Positions 47,218 to 56,850 of a stretch of DNA of 64,000 bases are shown here, one piece after another. The DNA lies in contig JAAAPD010000005.1 of NCBI GenBank assembly GCA_009908505.1, positions 1 to 64,000 of the forward strand, given 5' to 3'. The translations under genes and the position numbers were made by a program. Source of the DNA: Alphaproteobacteria bacterium (lineage in GTDB: Bacteria; Pseudomonadota; Alphaproteobacteria; Rhodobacterales; Rhodobacteraceae). Each line of letters opens with the position of its first letter. The stretch's first letter is position 1. A model generated the notes under the pieces. It made no database searches and was not told the DNA's origin. It saw only the letters and a list, made by a program, of their open reading frames with translations.

Positions 47218-47850
47218 ATGGCCATGCTGCGTGCTCTGACAGCCCTGACCGGCATGCTGGCCGCTCCGGCGCAGGCGCATCCGCATCTTTTCGTCGATGC
47301 CGAGGTCGAGCTGGTCTTCCAAGGTGATCGCCTGTCCGAGGTGCGCCTGGTCTGGACCTATGACGAGTTCTTTTCGCTGCTGCTGACCGAGGATCTGGGG
47401 ATCGACGACGATCTTGACGGGGTGCTGAGCCGGGGCGAGATGCGCACGCTCGGCAATGCCGTGCTCGATTGGCCCGAGGGCTTTGCGGGCGATCTCTACG
47501 TCACGCAGGCGGGGCAACAGGTGCCCTTGGGCGCGCGCCGGGACGCAAGCGTCGCCTTCGAGGATGGCCAGGTGATCGAGCGCCATACCCGCCCGGTCGA
47601 GGCCGCGCCGGGGGATGTGACGGTCGAGGTCTACGATCCCGGCTATTACACCGCCTACACGGTGGTCACCCCGGTTACGGTCTCGGGAAGCGATGCCTGC
47701 GCCGCGCGGGTTAGTCGCGCCGACCTGATCGCCGCGACCGAACGGGTGGACGAATTGCTTTATGCCATGCCGCAGGACCAGGCCGAGATGTTCTTTCCCG
47801 AGGTGGGCGAGGATTTCGCCGACACGATCACGGTGACATGCGGCGGTTGA
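47218..47850 (+). CDS. DUF1007 family exported protein
   Basis: This 210-residue protein has a signal peptide ([20 protein letters not shown]) immediately followed by [12 protein letters not shown], the DUF1007 signature HPHxFxD. Family members sit next to NicO/RcnA-like nickel-cobalt transporters, as here, and the N-terminal histidines may bind metal in the periplasm. The C-terminus overlaps the transporter gene by 13 bases, which indicates coupled expression. Confidence 0.93.
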   Translation: MAMLRALTALTGMLAAPAQAHPHLFVDAEVELVFQGDRLSEVRLVWTYDEFFSLLLTEDLGIDDDLDGVLSRGEMRTLGNAVLDWPEGFAGDLYVTQAGQQVPLGARRDASVAFEDGQVIERHTRPVEAAPGDVTVEVYDPGYYTAYTVVTPVTVSGSDACAARVSRADLIAATERVDELLYAMPQDQAEMFFPEVGEDFADTITVTCGG

Positions 47851-48746
47851 TGCTGATCCCCGTCGCGGCGCTGCTGGCGCTGGCCGTCTGGCTGTGGGGC
47901 TATGGCGGGGCGGACAGTGTCGCGCGCTGGGCCGCGGCCGGACAACGCGACGTGCAGAACGCCATGGCTCATGCGCTGCGGGCGCTGCGACAAGGGCAGC
48001 CGGGCGCGCTGGCGACGCTCTGGGGCCTGTGTTTCGCCTATGGTTTCTTCCATGCAGCCGGGCCGGGTCATGGCAAGCTGGTGATCGGCGGCTACGGCGT
48101 GGGGCGCCGGGTGCCGGTGCTGCGCCTGTCGGTGCTGGCGCTGCTGTCGTCGCTGGGGCAGGCCGCGACGGCGGTGATCCTGATCTATTCCGCCCTGCTT
48201 CTGCTGGGCTGGGGGCGCGACCAAGTGCAGGGCCTGTCCGATGGGCTGTTTGAGGCGCTGTCCTACGGCGCGGTAGGGCTGATCGGGCTGTGGTTGCTGT
48301 GGCGGGGCGCGCGCAAGCTGCTGCGCGGTGCGCCGGCCGCTGTCCACGACCACCCACATGACGGCGAAGGCGATTGCGACAGCTGCGGCCATGCCCACGG
48401 CCCGACCGTCGCCGAGGCCGAGGCCGTGCGGTCCATGCCCGAGGCCCTGGCCCTGGTCGGCGCGGTGGCGATCCGGCCCTGCACCGGCGCGCTGTTCCTG
48501 CTGATCCTGACCTGGCGGCTGGGGATCGACTGGGCTGGCATCATCGGCGCCTTCGTCATGGGGCTTGGCACCGCGATGGTGACGGTCGCGGTGGCCGTCG
48601 CGGCGGTGCTGTTTCGCGAAAGCACGCTGATGCAGGCCGCCGCCGGGCGCGGCACCGCCCGGGCCTTGGCCCTGGTCGAGCTGTTGGCGGGCCTGACCGT
48701 GGCGCTACTGGCGGCGCAATTGCTGATGCGGCAGGGCGTTTTCTAG
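47838..48746 (+). CDS. NicO-type nickel/cobalt transporter
   Basis: This 302-residue protein has about six membrane helices with the NicO hallmarks [12 protein letters not shown] near residue 70, [20 protein letters not shown] and a central cytoplasmic His/Cys-rich loop [19 protein letters not shown] near residue 172. That loop suggests metal sensing or binding. Members of this family export or import Ni2+/Co2+. The gene overlaps DUF1007, the usual partner. Confidence 0.9.
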   Translation: MRRLMLIPVAALLALAVWLWGYGGADSVARWAAAGQRDVQNAMAHALRALRQGQPGALATLWGLCFAYGFFHAAGPGHGKLVIGGYGVGRRVPVLRLSVLALLSSLGQAATAVILIYSALLLLGWGRDQVQGLSDGLFEALSYGAVGLIGLWLLWRGARKLLRGAPAAVHDHPHDGEGDCDSCGHAHGPTVAEAEAVRSMPEALALVGAVAIRPCTGALFLLILTWRLGIDWAGIIGAFVMGLGTAMVTVAVAVAAVLFRESTLMQAAAGRGTARALALVELLAGLTVALLAAQLLMRQGVF

Positions 48747-48801
48747 CCGGGCGGGTAACGACGTTCTGGACCTGCCCAAAAACCGGGCGTAATGCTGCCG
48801 C

Positions 48802-50181
48802 ATGACGCAGCCGACCCCTCATATCGCCCATGCAAAGCGGCTTCTGGGCCTTGGCCTGCCTCTGGTGGGCGCCACGCTTGCCGGATTCCTGATCCACATG
48901 ACCGACACGGTCATGCTGGGCTGGTATGACGTGACCGCGCTGGCCGCCTCGACCGTGGCAAACGGGCTGTGGTTCGTTCTGTTCATCGTCGGCGCAGGGT
49001 TCGGCCATGCCGTCACGCCGATGGTGGCCGAGGCGGTGGAGCAGGGCGACGATGTCAGCGCCCGGCGCATCACACGGATGGGGCTGTGGCTGTCCATCGC
49101 CTATTGCTTCGTGGCCGTCGCCCTGCTGTGGTGGGGGACGGATCTGTTGCGCCTGATCGGCCAGCCCGAGGCGGTTGCCGTCGAAGGCGGGAAATACCTG
49201 CGCATCGCCATCCTTGGCTTCTTCCCGGCGTTGGCGGGGCACGTGATACGGTCCTTCCTGGGGGCGGTGCAGCTGACGGCGGTGCAGCTCTGGATCACGC
49301 TGGCCGCGCTGGTGATGAATGCCGGGTTCAACTACGCGCTGATCTTCGGCAACCTGGGGGCGCCGGAACTGGGAATCGAGGGCGCGGCGCTAGCCTCGAT
49401 CCTGACGCACACGGTGCAGATGGCGGCGCTGATGGTCTATGCCCAGTGGAAACGGCCCGACCTGGCGTTGTTCAGCCGGATCTGGAAGCCCGATGCCGAG
49501 ATCATGGCGCGGGTCTTCAGGCTGGGCCTGCCCGTGGGCGGCGCGGCCCTGTCGGAAAGCGGGCTGTTCACCGGATCGTCGATCATGATGGGCTGGATCG
49601 GCGAGGTGGAACTGGCCGCCCATGGCATCGCGCTGCAACTGACGGCCGTGATGTTCATGTTCCATGTCGGCATGTCCAACGCCGCGACGATTCGGATCGG
49701 CAGCCATTTCGGCCGCCGCGACGGGCCGGAGATGCGCCGCACGGCCGAGACATCCTATGCGCTGTCCATGGCCTTTGGCGTCTTCGCCATCGCCATTTTC
49801 CTGCTGTTGCCCGAAACGCTGGTCTCGCTCTTCGTGGACCCCGACGAGCCGCAGCGCGGCGCGGTGATCGCGTTGGGGGCGGGCATGATGATGATCGCGG
49901 CATTGTTTCAGTTCGTCGATGCCGGCCAGATCGTTGCCCTGTCCAACCTGCGCGGCATGCAGGATACCAATGTGCCGATGTGGCTGGCCGCGGTCAGCTA
50001 CTGGGGGCTTGGCCTGCCGGCCGGCTATGTCCTGGGCTTTCCGCTGGGCCTGGGCGCGCAGGGCATCTGGTTCGGAATGACCCTGGGCCTGGCGGCGGCG
50101 GCGATCTTGCTGACGGTGCGGCTGGTGCGGCAACTGGCCCGCTACCACGCCGCGCCCCTGCACCCGGCCCGGGGCGCCTGA
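48802..50181 (+). CDS. MATE family multidrug efflux transporter
   Basis: This 459-residue, twelve-segment MATE exporter has early LPLVGATLAGFLIHMTDTVMLGWYDVTALAA. A conserved-looking WITLAALVMNAGFNYALIFG region and a second half starting LGLPVGGAALSESGLFTGSSIMMGWIGEVELAAHGI follow. It is expected to expel cationic compounds using an ion gradient. The gene is preceded by a 55-base gap and followed by a Kef-type antiporter. Confidence 0.92.
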   Translation: MTQPTPHIAHAKRLLGLGLPLVGATLAGFLIHMTDTVMLGWYDVTALAASTVANGLWFVLFIVGAGFGHAVTPMVAEAVEQGDDVSARRITRMGLWLSIAYCFVAVALLWWGTDLLRLIGQPEAVAVEGGKYLRIAILGFFPALAGHVIRSFLGAVQLTAVQLWITLAALVMNAGFNYALIFGNLGAPELGIEGAALASILTHTVQMAALMVYAQWKRPDLALFSRIWKPDAEIMARVFRLGLPVGGAALSESGLFTGSSIMMGWIGEVELAAHGIALQLTAVMFMFHVGMSNAATIRIGSHFGRRDGPEMRRTAETSYALSMAFGVFAIAIFLLLPETLVSLFVDPDEPQRGAVIALGAGMMMIAALFQFVDAGQIVALSNLRGMQDTNVPMWLAAVSYWGLGLPAGYVLGFPLGLGAQGIWFGMTLGLAAAAILLTVRLVRQLARYHAAPLHPARGA

Positions 50182-50300
50182 CCCCCAAAGGCAACGGTTG
50201 CCTCGCCATCGGGGATTGCGCCTTGCAAGCCTGGGGCGGCTTGGCCATTCTGGACCCTGACCAGATAGCACTGCACAACGCGAAAGGGGCCGGTTCCAGC

Positions 50301-51872
50301 ATGGTATTCGAGGTTTTCGCGGTCGGTGCCGCCTTTGTCTTCGGTCTTGCGGTGCGGCCTCTGGGCCTGCCGCCACTGGTCGGGTTCCTGGCCGCTGGAT
50401 TCGTGATCAACGCGTTCGGGCCCCGTTTCGGCATGCCGGCGCAGACCGGGCCGATCCTGGACTACCTGGCCAACCTCGGCGTCTTGCTGTTGCTGTTCAC
50501 CGTGGGGCTAAAACTCAAGCTCAAACAGATCGGCGAACCGCAGGTGATCGGCGTGTCTCTGTTGCATTTCGCGCTGTCGGTCCTGCTGTTCACGCCGCTT
50601 GTCCGGCTGTTCTTCACCCCCGATTGGAATGTCGCGCTTCTGGTGGGGATCGCGCTGGCCTTTTCCTCGACCGTGCTGGCGGCCAAGATGCTGGACGCCA
50701 AGCGGGAAATGGGCAGTTTCCATGGCCGCACGGCGATCGGCATCCTGATCGTGCAGGACATCATCGCGCTGGTGGTCATCGCGGTATTCGCCGGCAAGAT
50801 GCCCGGGCCCTGGGCGCTCTTGGTCTTTGCCACGCCGCTGTTGCGGCCCGTCCTGCACAAGCTGCTGGACTGGGCCGGCCATGACGAGGTGCTGGTGCTG
50901 GCGGGCATGGCGCTGGCGCTGGTGATCGGCGGATACGGGTTCGAGGTGATCGGGCTGAAAGGCGAGATCGGCGCGCTTGTCATGGGGCTGATGCTGTCGA
51001 CCCATCCGCGGGCTGGCGAGCTGTCGAACTCGCTTTGGTCCCTCAAGGAGGTCTTCCTGGTCGGCTTCTTCCTGTCCATCGGCATGTCGGGCCTGCCGGA
51101 CTGGGATGCGGTGATCTTCGCGTTGATCCTTGGGGTTCTGCTACCGCTCAAGGGGATTCTCTTTTTCTTCCTGCTGGTGGCGTTCAAGCTTCGGGCCCGG
51201 ACGGCCTTCCTGTCGGCACTGTCGCTGACGGTCTACAGCGAATTCGGCCTGATCGTCGCCACCAGCATCCCCGCGGCGGAACCCTTCGTGGTGCCGTTGG
51301 CCATCGCGGTGTCGGTGTCCTTCCTCGTCGCCGCCCCGATCAATCACCTGGCGCATCCCTTGTTCGAACGGTTCAGCGACCGGCTGAAACCACTCCAGCG
51401 GGTCACGCGGCACCCCGATGAACAGCCCACCGACCTTGGCGATGCCGACGTGCTGATCTTCGGTATGGGCCGAACCGGATCGGCGGCCTACGAGCTCATG
51501 GCCGACCGGGGCCTGAAACCGATCGGGCTGGACGCAGACACCTACAAGGCCGATGCCCATGCCCAGGCCGGGCGCAACGTGGTTTTCGCGGATGCCGAAG
51601 ACAGCAATTTCTGGTCGGGGGTCCAGCTGGGCCGGATCAGGGCCGCCGTTCTTGCCATGAACGATCTGGAGGCCAAGGTGATTGCCGCCCGAACCCTGCG
51701 GGCCAAGGGGTTCACCGGCCCGATCGTCAGCCATGCCCTGCATGACGAGCACCTGACGCTGATCGAGGAGGCGGGCGCCGATTGCACCTATCTGACCATG
51801 CGCGAAGCCGGGCGGAGCCTGGCGATGAACGCGATGGAAGAATTGTCGCCGAAGACCGCGCCGGGCGAATGA
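50301..51872 (+). CDS. Kef-type cation:proton antiporter with TrkA-N domain
   Basis: This 523-residue protein has a CPA2 membrane domain (PPLVGFLAAGFVINAFGPRFG, LAFSSTVLAAKML, IGILIVQDIIALVVI, LKGEIGALVMGLMLSTHP). A cytoplasmic Rossmann/TrkA-N domain with IFGMGRTGSAAYELMADRGLKPIGLDAD follows. It resembles YbaL/KefB-type potassium efflux systems gated by NAD(H) or similar ligands. No ancillary KefF/KefG oxidoreductase is next to it. Confidence 0.9.
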   Translation: MVFEVFAVGAAFVFGLAVRPLGLPPLVGFLAAGFVINAFGPRFGMPAQTGPILDYLANLGVLLLLFTVGLKLKLKQIGEPQVIGVSLLHFALSVLLFTPLVRLFFTPDWNVALLVGIALAFSSTVLAAKMLDAKREMGSFHGRTAIGILIVQDIIALVVIAVFAGKMPGPWALLVFATPLLRPVLHKLLDWAGHDEVLVLAGMALALVIGGYGFEVIGLKGEIGALVMGLMLSTHPRAGELSNSLWSLKEVFLVGFFLSIGMSGLPDWDAVIFALILGVLLPLKGILFFFLLVAFKLRARTAFLSALSLTVYSEFGLIVATSIPAAEPFVVPLAIAVSVSFLVAAPINHLAHPLFERFSDRLKPLQRVTRHPDEQPTDLGDADVLIFGMGRTGSAAYELMADRGLKPIGLDADTYKADAHAQAGRNVVFADAEDSNFWSGVQLGRIRAAVLAMNDLEAKVIAARTLRAKGFTGPIVSHALHDEHLTLIEEAGADCTYLTMREAGRSLAMNAMEELSPKTAPGE

Positions 51873-51908
51873 CCGGCCGTTGACGGGCCGTTGACGGGCC
51901 GTGCCGGC

Positions 51909-52325
51909 CTATTCGGCGGCGTCCTTGCCCTTAATCAGCCGGTCGGCCTTCTTGCGCACCAGGACCGAACGCAGGTCATGCATGGCCAGAAGCAACTCGT
52001 CGGTGAACTCTTCCAGTTGCGCGTCGGTGGCCTTGGACTGGGCCCATTGGGTCGTCAGGTTCAGGTGGTCGATGGCGCGGTGGATATCGTCCACGGTGCG
52101 CCGGGCCAGGGTCTCGGCGCGCTCGTCCATCCAGGACTGGATCACGGCGAGGTCCTCGTCGCTGAGCGTGCGGTCGCCCTGCGGCTTGATCTGGCCGTTA
52201 TTGATGTTGATGACCGCGATCTGGTCCATCTCGATCCGGCGCTGGCGGTTCTCGGTGTCCACCTTGAACACCGCCGCCCCGTTTTCCTTGACCCGGAAAT
52301 AGTAGTCGGGAAGCTCTGCGCCCAT
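51909..52325 (-). CDS. Conserved protein of unknown function, no membrane segment
   Basis: This 138-residue protein starts MGAELPDYYFRVKENGAAVFKVDTENRQRRIEMDQIAVININNG. The short beta-rich N-terminal part is followed by a long helical region with TLSDEDLAVIQSWMDERAETLARRTVDDIHRAI. I do not recognise a named family. No signal or membrane segment is present. It stands alone between a Kef-type gene and an aminotransferase. Plausibly a helical regulatory or scaffold protein. Confidence 0.7.
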   Translation of the reverse strand: MGAELPDYYFRVKENGAAVFKVDTENRQRRIEMDQIAVININNGQIKPQGDRTLSDEDLAVIQSWMDERAETLARRTVDDIHRAIDHLNLTTQWAQSKATDAQLEEFTDELLLAMHDLRSVLVRKKADRLIKGKDAAE

Positions 52326-52426
52326 ATCCGCCCCTTGTCACTCGCTCGCCTCGGTCCGGCGTTGTCGGAGAAAATAGCAGAGTGGGGCCGGGCGCGCCAG
52401 AATTTGCGTCGCCCCCGGCGCGGTGG

Positions 52427-53665
<1,239 letters not shown>

Positions 53666-53707
53666 TCATAGGTGTGCCGAACCGAACAGACAAGTTCAGA
53701 GGACACA

Positions 53708-54106
53708 ATGACCGAAGAAGAAAAGACCGAGTGGTTCAGCGACGATACCGCCACCTTCGGGGATCGCCTGGCCGCCGCGCGCGAGGCCGCGTCGATGACC
53801 CAGAAGGACCTGGCCAAGAAGCTGGGCATCAAGCTGGGCACGCTGCGCAACTGGGAAGATGACCTCAACGAGCCGCGCGCCAACAAGTTACAGATGGTAT
53901 CTGGTATTCTTGGCGTCTCCATGCGCTGGCTCCTGACCGGTGAGGGCGACGGGATCGACATGCCCGAGGACAACCAGATCGAGGCCGCCGACCTGCGCGA
54001 CATCCTGACCGAGATGCGCAGCCTGCGCGCACAGATCACCCAGTCGGGCGAAAAGCTGGCGCAGCTGGAAAAGCGCCTGCGCGCCGTGCTGAGCGACGCC
54101 ACATGA
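53708..54106 (+). CDS. XRE-family helix-turn-helix regulator
   Basis: This 132-residue protein has an XRE HTH domain at about residues 18-78 (FGDRLAAAREAASMTQKDLAKKLGIKLGTLRNWEDDLNEPRANKL). A C-terminal coiled-coil region (ILTEMRSLRAQITQSGEKLAQLEKRLR) probably mediates dimerisation. Its stop overlaps the sdhE start by ATGA, so the two are co-translated. Targets are unknown; close position suggests it could regulate its own operon. Confidence 0.88.
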   Translation: MTEEEKTEWFSDDTATFGDRLAAAREAASMTQKDLAKKLGIKLGTLRNWEDDLNEPRANKLQMVSGILGVSMRWLLTGEGDGIDMPEDNQIEAADLRDILTEMRSLRAQITQSGEKLAQLEKRLRAVLSDAT

Positions 54107-54363
54107 GCGAAGACATCGCCACCCGCCGGAAGCGACTATACATGCGGTCGATCCGGCGGGGCATCAAGGAAATGGACCTGGTCCTGACCCGCTATGCCGA
54201 TGCCCACCTGGCCCGGATGGATGCGGGTCAGCTGGACCTCTACGACAGGTTGCTGTCCGAGAACGATCACGACCTTTATCAGTGGGTGTCGGGCCAGGCC
54301 GCGCCGCCCGAGGCCTATGCGGCGATGATCGCCGAGATCTCCGAGGGCATGCGCCGCGCCTGA
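54103..54363 (+). CDS. sdhE: Succinate dehydrogenase flavinylation factor SdhE
   Basis: This 86-residue protein has the SdhE/SDHAF2 motif RRGIKEMD (family consensus RGxxE) near residue 18-25. RYADAHLARMDAGQLDLYDRLLSENDHDLYQWVSG and a typical short length complete the match. It promotes covalent FAD attachment to the SdhA subunit in the cytoplasm. The sdh operon is not in this window. Coupling to an HTH regulator is notable. Confidence 0.92.
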   Translation: MSEDIATRRKRLYMRSIRRGIKEMDLVLTRYADAHLARMDAGQLDLYDRLLSENDHDLYQWVSGQAAPPEAYAAMIAEISEGMRRA

Positions 54364-54457
54364 TGGGCCGATTTCGCGAATTTGCCCCGACTTAACCGAT
54401 TATTCGGCAATTGCATGCCATCCCTTCGTCTGCAACGGCACAGAACGGAGGTGTTGC

Positions 54458-54976
54458 ATGTCTTTTCACACGGTCCCCGACACCGCGACCGATGGGCAGA
54501 AGCGGGCTTATGATTCCGGCTTCATGACCTCTTACCTCGAGGTTCTGATGCTGGTGGAACGCCTTCATCGCCTGTTGCTGGATGTCATCAAGGACGAATT
54601 CGAACGCGTCGGCATCCTGGAGGTCAACGCCGTCCAGGCCCTGTTGATGTTCAACGTGGGCGAAAACGAGGTCACGGCGGGCGAGCTGAAAACGCGGGGC
54701 TACTACCAGGGGTCCAATGTCAGCTACAATCTCAAGAAGCTGGTCGAGATGGGCTACATGCACCACCAGCGGTGCGAGATCGACCGCCGGTCCGTCCGGG
54801 TGCGGCTGACCCAGAAGGGGCGCGAGATCCGCGATATCGTCGCGGGGCTGTTCGGCAACCATGCTGAGGGCTTGCAGGACCGGGACGTGCTGAACATGGA
54901 CGGCATCGACGAGATCACGACCGCGCTGCGCCGGGTCGAACGCTATTGGTCCGACCAGATCCGCTATATCTACTAG
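54458..54976 (+). CDS. MarR-family regulator, LdtR-like
   Basis: This 172-residue winged-helix protein begins SFHTVPDTATDGQKRAYDSGFMTSYLEVLMLVERLHRLLLDVIKDEF and has the DNA-recognition region AGELKTRGYYQGSNVSYNLKKLVEMGYM and the wing RRSVRVRLTQKG. This matches LdtR of alphaproteobacteria, which regulates L,D-transpeptidase and envelope stress genes. A potential ligand pocket is formed by the N-terminal helices. An ldt gene is not visible nearby. Confidence 0.88.
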   Translation: MSFHTVPDTATDGQKRAYDSGFMTSYLEVLMLVERLHRLLLDVIKDEFERVGILEVNAVQALLMFNVGENEVTAGELKTRGYYQGSNVSYNLKKLVEMGYMHHQRCEIDRRSVRVRLTQKGREIRDIVAGLFGNHAEGLQDRDVLNMDGIDEITTALRRVERYWSDQIRYIY

Positions 54977-54991
54977 CCCGGGGTGCGGGGG

Positions 54992-55687
54992 CTATTCGGC
55001 CAGCGCGCCGATCGCCACGGCCTGCAATTCGCGCAGAAGCTTGCGCTGCATCGCCGCTTCGAAGGCCTCGAAGCCAAGCGCGCTTTCGACGAAGGCGCCG
55101 GGGCCGCGCAGCACGTAGGCCCTGTAATAGGCCACCAGTTCCATGAAGGGTTCGCTGGTCGGGGCGTTCGGGTCGCCGATGATCAGCCCGTTGATGGTGA
55201 TCCCCGGTGGTGGCGGGGGCACGTCCCGCGGGCGGATGCCGGCATTGGCCTTGCCGTCGCCAGACAGGTCCAGCGTGCGCTTCCAGCACTCCGACTGCTC
55301 CTCCAGCATGGCGATGCCGGTCTGCATGGCGGTGCCGAGGGCGGTTCCGGGGTGGGCCGGCACGCGGCTGGTCGCGCCCAGCGTTTCGAGCACATCCTGC
55401 AGCTGGTCCGGTCCGGTGATGGCCGTCCAGGGCACCAGCAGCCGCGTGTCGCGCGGCCCGCTCCATTCGTAGATCGCCAGCCGCACCGGGATACCGCGCT
55501 GCGCCAAGAGCCGCGCACGCACCGGCGGCGCGGTCAGCGCCCCGGCCAGCCCGTCCAGTTGCAACCGGTATTCCCGTTCATCGACCGACCCGGACACGTC
55601 CAGCCCCAGCGCCAGGGCCTGCCGGCATTGCGCCGCGGCCGCCCCCGTTAGCAGCGCCAGAAGACCGGCCAGCAGGACCGGCCGCAT
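54992..55687 (-). CDS. Exported DUF1194 (von Willebrand A-like) protein, second copy
   Basis: This 231-residue protein has a signal peptide (MRPVLLAGLLALLTGAAAAQ). The mature chain opens CRQALALGLDVSGSVDEREYRLQLDGLAGAL, an integrin-A-like DxSxS metal site. LDLSGDGKANAG and INGLIIGDPN follow. It is probably a periplasmic or secreted protein with a metal-ion-dependent adhesion fold. The ATG at 55687 overlaps the upstream stop by one base; a GTG at 55690 is an alternative. Paralogous with the next gene. Confidence 0.85.
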   Translation of the reverse strand: MRPVLLAGLLALLTGAAAAQCRQALALGLDVSGSVDEREYRLQLDGLAGALTAPPVRARLLAQRGIPVRLAIYEWSGPRDTRLLVPWTAITGPDQLQDVLETLGATSRVPAHPGTALGTAMQTGIAMLEEQSECWKRTLDLSGDGKANAGIRPRDVPPPPPGITINGLIIGDPNAPTSEPFMELVAYYRAYVLRGPGAFVESALGFEAFEAAMQRKLLRELQAVAIGALAE

Positions 55688-56370
55688 CACCGTGCCTCGC
55701 CCAGCATGACGACGCCCAGTTCCCGGATCAGCTTGGCGCGCATGGCGCGTTCGAAATCGTCGAACCCCTGCGCCACCTCGACAAACGAGGCCGGCCCCCG
55801 GATCACCTCGTTCAGGTAGTAGCGCACCAGGTCCAATTCGGCCTCGTATTCGCCGCCATTGATCACCAGCCCGTTCACCGTGACGCCCTCGAAAGGAAAG
55901 GCGCCATAGGCCTCGGCGGGGCCGAAGCCCTCGTTGTTGATCCCGTCGCCCGACACGTCCAGCGTCGCCGCGGCGCAGGACGGCGCGCGTCGCAGCAGCG
56001 TCGCCCCGTACCCAAGCGCATAGCCCATGGCCGTCGGAAACGCGTCATGGCTGCGGGGGCTGGCCGCGACCCTGTCCGAAACCGCCTGGAGATCCGCGGG
56101 CGACCGGATCAGCACCCAGTCCTGCACCAGCACCTGCTTGAAGCGCCCCGACCATTCATAGATGGCCAGCGCCACCGGGTCGCCCGGCGCCAGGAAGGCC
56201 GACTGCACCTGCGGCGCGACCAGCGCCGCAGCCAACCCGCCCCGTTGCAACGCATCCTCTTGCGCATCCACCGACGAGGAGACGTCCAGGGCCAGGGCCA
56301 GCGCCAGCCGGCACGCCTCGGCCGGGGCCGCTACGAGCGTCGCCAGCGCGAAGAGGGCGGCCCTTACCAA
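55687..56370 (-). CDS. Exported DUF1194 (von Willebrand A-like) protein, first copy
   Basis: This roughly 227-residue paralogue has a signal peptide (VRAALFALATLVAAPAEA), then CRLALALALDVSSSVDAQEDALQRGGLAAAL, TLDVSGDGINNEG and VNGLVINGGEY. The start is uncertain: a TTG at 56370 overlapping the gloA stop best places the signal peptide, while a TTG at 56397 would add nine residues. It ends one base into the next copy. Two paralogues in tandem suggest a duplicated secreted or adhesive function, which is unknown. Confidence 0.8.
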   Translation of the reverse strand: MVRAALFALATLVAAPAEACRLALALALDVSSSVDAQEDALQRGGLAAALVAPQVQSAFLAPGDPVALAIYEWSGRFKQVLVQDWVLIRSPADLQAVSDRVAASPRSHDAFPTAMGYALGYGATLLRRAPSCAAATLDVSGDGINNEGFGPAEAYGAFPFEGVTVNGLVINGGEYEAELDLVRYYLNEVIRGPASFVEVAQGFDDFERAMRAKLIRELGVVMLGEAR

Positions 56371-56792
56371 TGGCCGGAATTGTCCATGCTGGCCCAAGGC
56401 TCGGCCGGGGTCTGGGCCTCGCCGGACTGGAGCAGCTCGACCGAGATGTTGTCGGGGCTGCGCACGAAGGCCATACGCCCGTCGCGCGGCGGACGGTTGA
56501 TCGTCACGCCGTTGTCCATCAGGTGCTGGCAGGTGCCATAGATGTCATCCACCTCGTAGGCCAGGTGCCCGAAATGGCGGCTGTCATCGGGCAGGGCGTC
56601 GTCGCCATCCCAGTTGTAGGTCAGCTCGACCGGGCACTCTTCCTGCCCCGGGGGGGCCATGAAGACCAGGGTGAAGCGGCCCCCTTCGTTCTCGAAGCGG
56701 CGCGTTTCCTTCAGGCCCAGCAATTCGTAGAAGGCCATGGATTGTTCCAGGTCCTTCACGCGAACCATCGTGTGCAGGTATTTCAGTGGCAT
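56364..56792 (-). CDS. gloA: Lactoylglutathione lyase (glyoxalase I)
   Basis: This 142-residue vicinal-oxygen-chelate enzyme starts MPLKYLHTMVRVKDLEQSMAFYELLGL (metal His7). It has PVELTYNWDGDD (metal Glu), RHFGHLAYEVDDIYG (metal His) and ISVELLQSGE (metal Glu). It converts the hemithioacetal of methylglyoxal and glutathione to S-lactoylglutathione. It overlaps the first DUF1194 gene slightly. Confidence 0.95.
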   Translation of the reverse strand: MPLKYLHTMVRVKDLEQSMAFYELLGLKETRRFENEGGRFTLVFMAPPGQEECPVELTYNWDGDDALPDDSRHFGHLAYEVDDIYGTCQHLMDNGVTINRPPRDGRMAFVRSPDNISVELLQSGEAQTPAEPWASMDNSGHW

Positions 56793-56850
56793 GTCGTCCC
56801 TCTAATGTTTGATCCTCCGAGGGTAGCACGTCGCGCACCGGGGGGAAGGG

